Origin: Cylicocyclus nassatus
Lineage: Eukaryota; Nematoda; Chromadorea; Rhabditida; Strongylidae
Assembly: GCA_958299035.1 (NCBI GenBank)
Contig: CATQJL010000112.1
Location: 46,582,941 to 46,646,940, forward strand
Direction: 5' to 3'
DNA: 64,000 nt
In this document: one piece after another, positions 60,555-64,000 of the stretch
How positions within the stretch are numbered: position 1 is the first letter of the stretch
Layout: every line of letters begins with the position of its first letter
The notes under the pieces: generated by a model
The model's input: the letters and a program-made list of their open reading frames with translations, nothing else
What the model was told of the DNA's origin: nothing
The model's database searches: none
Translations under genes and position numbers: made by a program

Positions 60555-60777
60555 GGCAGGGTTGTAGCGATTTCATCGTCGCGATTCATCGCGACAAGAC
60601 AGGTTTTACGACTTCATCGCATGCCGATCTTCTACCATTTCGATTGCCATAGTCTTCCACCACTACTATTCATGACTAACTATCGCAACCGAAATACAAG
60701 AAGATCAGCATGCGATCAAGTTGCAACACTTGTCTTGTAGTGATGAATCGCGACGATGAAATCGCTACAACCCTGCC
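60555..60777. mobile_element. 223-bp palindromic MITE
   Basis: Ends GGCAGGGTTGTAGCGATTTC (60555) and the inverted copy to 60777 continue through ATCGTCGCGATTCATC, ACAAGACA and ATCGCATGC.GATCTTCT, giving about 90-bp arms around a short centre. No coding sequence; no clear target duplication. Confidence 0.8.
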
Positions 60778-61050
60778 CGAGGCTAACGCTACTTCAATAT
60801 TCGTGGTCATAAGCCACACTCAAACCCCAGGAAAGTTCAGACCGGTGATGAAGTCAAATGGCACCATAATGTTTATAATGACGAGTTCTAGAGTTATGGC
60901 AGGTATGCGATAATGGACGATAATGATCGACTATGAACCATGTATAGGGAGTCATTTCGGAAAATGAGTAAACCAATTTACTTAGAGGAAAAGTAAGTGC
61001 CTTGTAGAAGCTCTATCTGCCATATCTCCGAAACTCCGCTTTATAATATA

Positions 61051-61985
61051 CAGGGTGGGGCAAAAGTCTGGGAGCCTAGTACCTTTTCAGATAAAATCAG
61101 AAGGAAAGTGCCTAAGAACAAAAAATTTGGTGCACACATAAATCGAACCTTTACTAATACAGCGCTGCTTTCAAATTTTGAGATTGCCTCTTCTGGCTTC
61201 AAAGCAGCCCTTTGAAATCTTGGCGAGTCCGACTGTCGTGGCACGCAGACAGTGTTGATGAAATTCGTCCCACGCCTTTACGATGACTGTTTATTTCACC
61301 AGGCAAATATGCGGTGTGATAGAGCAAGCTTTTAGCTACAACGCACTGCGAAGAAATTTTTTTTTCGCAGTGTTTAGGAAAAAATTTTAGAATTTTAAAT
61401 TAAAGGCAAGTGTACTCGTATACTGAAAATCTGGATGCGATTGCGCGAACGGGAGCGAAGAATCGTAATCTGAAAAGTATTGAAATTGCTTGATTGATTG
61501 AACACCAGTAACGCTTGCATAGAAGACTCATGGAAAGAATATAGCCTAGAATTCAGTGCCTGCTGTGCCCCTATAGCTTTAAAATTTATTCTAAAGAAAC
61601 ATGGCCGCTGGCACGAGCTGGTATTCGCAAAATTTTCAATTTGCGTTTTTAAAAGAATAGTATCTGAGAAACGCAATGGCTAAGAATTGATAGCGCGAAG
61701 CCTCCTCTACGTTATACGCATCGAAGTGCTTTAGAATATCCACTGTATCGTTAGTTACGAGATAAGTTGTGAAGACCAAAAATTTCGATTTTCTCGTTTT
61801 GCAGAGCACTTGTTTGATAAACTCAACTCCTACAAAAACATATAGCAAGCATTTTCAGCCAGCCAAAGTGTGTTTTGTAGAGGATGATCGCAGCAATATG
61901 TGGCACAAATTTGGAGTCAAAATCATCAGTAGTTTCTTGATTTACAGCACTGCAAAGTAGGCTCCCAGACTTTTGCCCCACCCTG
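61051..61985. mobile_element. Non-autonomous Tc1/mariner-type element, 935 bp
   Basis: Perfect inverted ends of 28 bp begin CAGGGTGGGGCAAAAGTCTG and include GGAGCCTA. TA flanks both sides (61049-61050, 61986-61987). The interior has short frames only and no DDE/D motif that I can see. Confidence 0.9.
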
Positions 61986-62186
61986 TAATGGTATAGTGCA
62001 ATGGTCTAATGTCTATTCCAAAATTGAAATGACGCCAACAGAAAATCTCCTTCGATACCATGATAGGTTAGAATTGGAAAAAAAGGACAACCCACATACT
62101 GACAAAAGGTGGGTCTACGAAAAACACACAAAAAAGCAGAAATTCAAAAATCTCGTAAGATTGATGAAATTTCCTAAAAATCTCAC

Positions 62187-62626
62187 CTTTTCCTCTTTTG
62201 TTGCTTTTAGTGACGTCAACAGCGCGTCTCTGTTCGCTTCGTTTGCTTGCGATTGCTTGATTACTTTGGTTAGAATGGTATTTTTTGAATTGTACCCAGC
62301 TAAAAGTTAAGAACCCAAAATATCATCAGCGGAGCAAAATAACTGAAAGAAAATATCTCATACCGCATTTTCCTTCCTTTTCCTAGCATCTTCTTCGCTG
62401 CGCAGTGCGGTTTTGGGCATTTTTTCACGACGTATCTGAAAATGGTGAGAATGCTTTATGTAGCGACAACACATTTGAGCCGAAAAAAAGTAAATCAAGT
62501 AGAAATAAAGATATACATGGCATACGAATCTTACACTGAAATGGGTACCTCTTCTTGGCCATCCTCTATAGCTTTACGGCCATCATCATATTCGCCGCAA
62601 GTTTTCTCAAACACCTTCGAAACTGT
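62187..62626 (-). CDS. Exons of an unrecognised hydrophilic protein
   Basis: Three exon-like frames with good splice sites lie on the minus strand. X1 62626-62549 (acceptor GATGACTCAG, donor GAG|GTACCC) reads TVSKVFEKTCGEYDDGRKAI EDGQEE. X2 62435-62364 (acceptor CATTTTCAG, donor GCG|GTATGA) reads IRREKMPKTALRSEEDARKR KENA. X3 62299-62187 (acceptor AACTTTTAG, donor AAG|GTGAGA) reads GYNSKNTILTKVIKQSQANE ANRDALLTSLKATKEEK. X1-X2 join in phase 0; X2-X3 do not match in phase, so an exon or boundary is missing. The protein would be charged and helical. No family is recognised. It could belong to the helicase locus upstream or to a separate gene. Confidence 0.5.
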
Positions 62627-63072
62627 CTGAGTCATCAGATAGCACAGCAATCAAGCATAGGGGATACAATCTGGGGATTTCACAAATAAAACTTACTTTG
62701 TTAGCATAGCCAGCAATGGCAGAGTATATACTCCGGGTAAATTCTCGGAATAGGATTTATGAGAACACACATTGTAGAATTCAAGTCGCCATCTCCCAAA
62801 TCGGTAATGAAACAGCGCCTGTAAGATACATGAAGCATACTGCTTGTAAACACAACACAACACACGCCACCAAAAGGTTGCGCGTAGTGAACCTAGACGT
62901 TATTACTTTCTTTGGTATGAGCAAACAGAGAGGAAGCATGTTTTGTAAATTATCTTAAGATAATCTCTGACTAACAATGCGCAGACTGGAAGGCTTTGGC
63001 AGCAACATAAACCAACACAAAAACAAAAAAGGAAAAACTCAAAAACAAACCCGCTCCAAAGCTTCCCAGATG

Positions 63073-63395
63073 TCAAACTCTCCTCCAAAGATGGTCAAGA
63101 ATGTGTCGAAACATTGATAAAAGAAAAGCAAGCGTTTTCCCTGATCCTGTCTTTGCGATACCAATTAGATCAGGTCCGGCCATAATGCAAGGAATTGCTT
63201 GTGCTTGGATCGGCGGAGGTTTAGCGAAGTTGTGCCTAAAATCATAACATTCTTTCTCCAGCAAAAAATAAGAGATTAAAAAAGAAAGACAGATACATAC
63301 TTCTTCAGCTGCTGCAATATCTTAAATTCGACACCGCACTGCGCCCACGTCTTTATTGGTTTAGGACATTTGTTTCCTTTAACTTCGATACCGCA
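63073..63395 (-). CDS. DDX46/Prp5-type DEAD-box RNA helicase, two exons
   Basis: Exon 1 (about 63395-63301; donor AA|GTATGT) reads [20 protein letters not shown] then [10 protein letters not shown]. Exon 2 (from 63235; acceptor GATTTTAG) reads [20 protein letters not shown] then [20 protein letters not shown] and SMFRHILD. These are the Q motif (PPIQAQAIP) and motif I (AKTGSGKT) with the upstream aromatic region of the splicing helicase DDX46/Prp5, which remodels U2 snRNP. The junction restores Lys in the right phase. Oddities are GPDLIG for the usual GRDLIG and LLSMF for LLPMF. After HILDH the frame meets a stop at 63073; a GTTTGA donor at 63078 could end the exon. Motif II (DEAD) and later motifs are not found in the window, so the gene is partial, diverged or a pseudogene. 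Confidence 0.72.
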
Positions 63396-63907
63396 CTGCG
63401 ACGAGTACAGGCGAGTTCCGGCGCGGTTCGAAACCTGCCTGATATTGATCTCGACGTTTTAGAGCTTTTTACGGGTAATATACGAATGATGAAAAGCAAG
63501 GGAAATAAGTGAACATTAGAAGACTTAATGTTGAGAAAAAAAGACGGAGCAACACAACAACAATGTATTTACCTGCAACAATCGGTAGTTTGCCACAGAC
63601 TATGTATCCGAATCAGATACATAATCAGTCGTTCATTGGACTGTAATCTCCAAGTGAACCACTAATCCGGAAAAGGCCCCAGCGGAAGATGGGGAGGGGC
63701 TCCTTGGGTGGCCCGAGCCCCAAAGGGCCACCTGCAATAAACAAATCAGTGATAAAGGCGATAAACACATTGCCAATGCAACGGAAACGGCGAAAGCTAA
63801 CAAGAGGAAAATACGAGTCTAACAATGATAACGAGGCAGATGCACGGCGTTGTCCGCAACTGTCCATAACGCAATTTCACAGACCCCGGCGGCAAAGGTG
63901 CCACCAC

Positions 63908-63994
63908 CTCGACGTGGTAGGGGCACGTCGAGATGCCGGCAGGTCCCTCTCTCAAAAGAGCACGCTATTTCCCGTGCTCTCTGACCTGCCGGCA
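63908..63994 (+). repeat. Two-hairpin structured sequence
   Basis: Hairpin 1: CTCGACGTG (63908-63916) / CACGTCGAG (63924-63932), 9 perfect pairs with a 7-nt loop. Hairpin 2: TGCCGGCAGGTC (63934-63945) / GACCTGCCGGCA (63983-63994), with an inner AGAGCACG/CGTGCTCT helix. It resembles 56521-56568 in flanks and layout. It could be the 5' end of a transposon or a structured RNA; truncated by the window edge. Confidence 0.6.
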
Positions 63995-64000
63995 GCTGCC

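Noticed and set aside
63880..64000. HDV-like ribozyme at a retrotransposon 5' end
   Set aside because: The hairpins are clear, but I could not lay out the nested double pseudoknot, so only the structure is reported.

Overview
The window reads as non-coding-rich eukaryotic DNA from a nematode, most likely a clade V parasite such as a hookworm (inference). The reasons are short exons with GT..AG introns and U-rich 3' splice sites, an AATAAA polyA signal, and a dense mixture of transposon debris: a CR1/L2-type LINE, a Penelope-like remnant with a GIY-YIG domain, PIF/Harbinger, mariner/Tc1 derivatives and many foldback MITEs. There are no bacterial operons, Shine-Dalgarno sites or CRISPR arrays.

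Layout. 1-4.4 kb: palindromic and TIR elements, no gene. 4.47-8.31 kb (minus): an apparently full-length two-ORF LINE. Its ORF1/ORF2 junction carries a textbook -1 frameshift heptamer (T TTA AAC) directly before the ORF1 stop, and its 3' end is a hairpin followed by a hexamer repeat. 8.3-13.3 kb: repeats. 13.38-14.30 kb (plus): a decayed Penelope-like element (RT tail, GIY-YIG nuclease) followed by a hammerhead-ribozyme-like fold. 15.7-25.7 kb: a 3.5-kb TIR element with subterminal repeats, then a chain of foldback elements. 27.5-30.4 kb: two related non-autonomous mariners, one nested in an older repeat. 32.1-33.8 kb (minus): the 3' part of an unrecognised multi-exon gene with a polyA signal and a TIR element in an intron.

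37.3-55.8 kb (minus) is the dominant feature: one giant exon of about 6,150 codons. It encodes a secreted, Thr/Ser/Glu/Ala-rich mucin-like protein with a signal peptide, a CxxCxxCxxC motif, about 325 copies of an 18-residue (54-bp) unit and a more divergent Thr-rich tail. The array contains a tandem 6,156-bp (114-unit) near-identical duplication.

56.4-64 kb: a two-exon PIF/Harbinger transposase (plus) whose intron holds a tRNA-like SINE, a 72-bp tandem repeat, two exons resembling peptidylglycine alpha-amidating monooxygenase (minus), a palindromic MITE, a 935-bp Tc1/mariner-like element, exons of an unrecognised hydrophilic protein (minus), and two correctly phased exons of a DDX46/Prp5-type DEAD-box helicase (minus).

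The host genes are unrelated to each other in function. The rest of the window records successive transposon insertions. Most exon boundaries are inferred from splice-site sequence and reading phase, not from transcripts.
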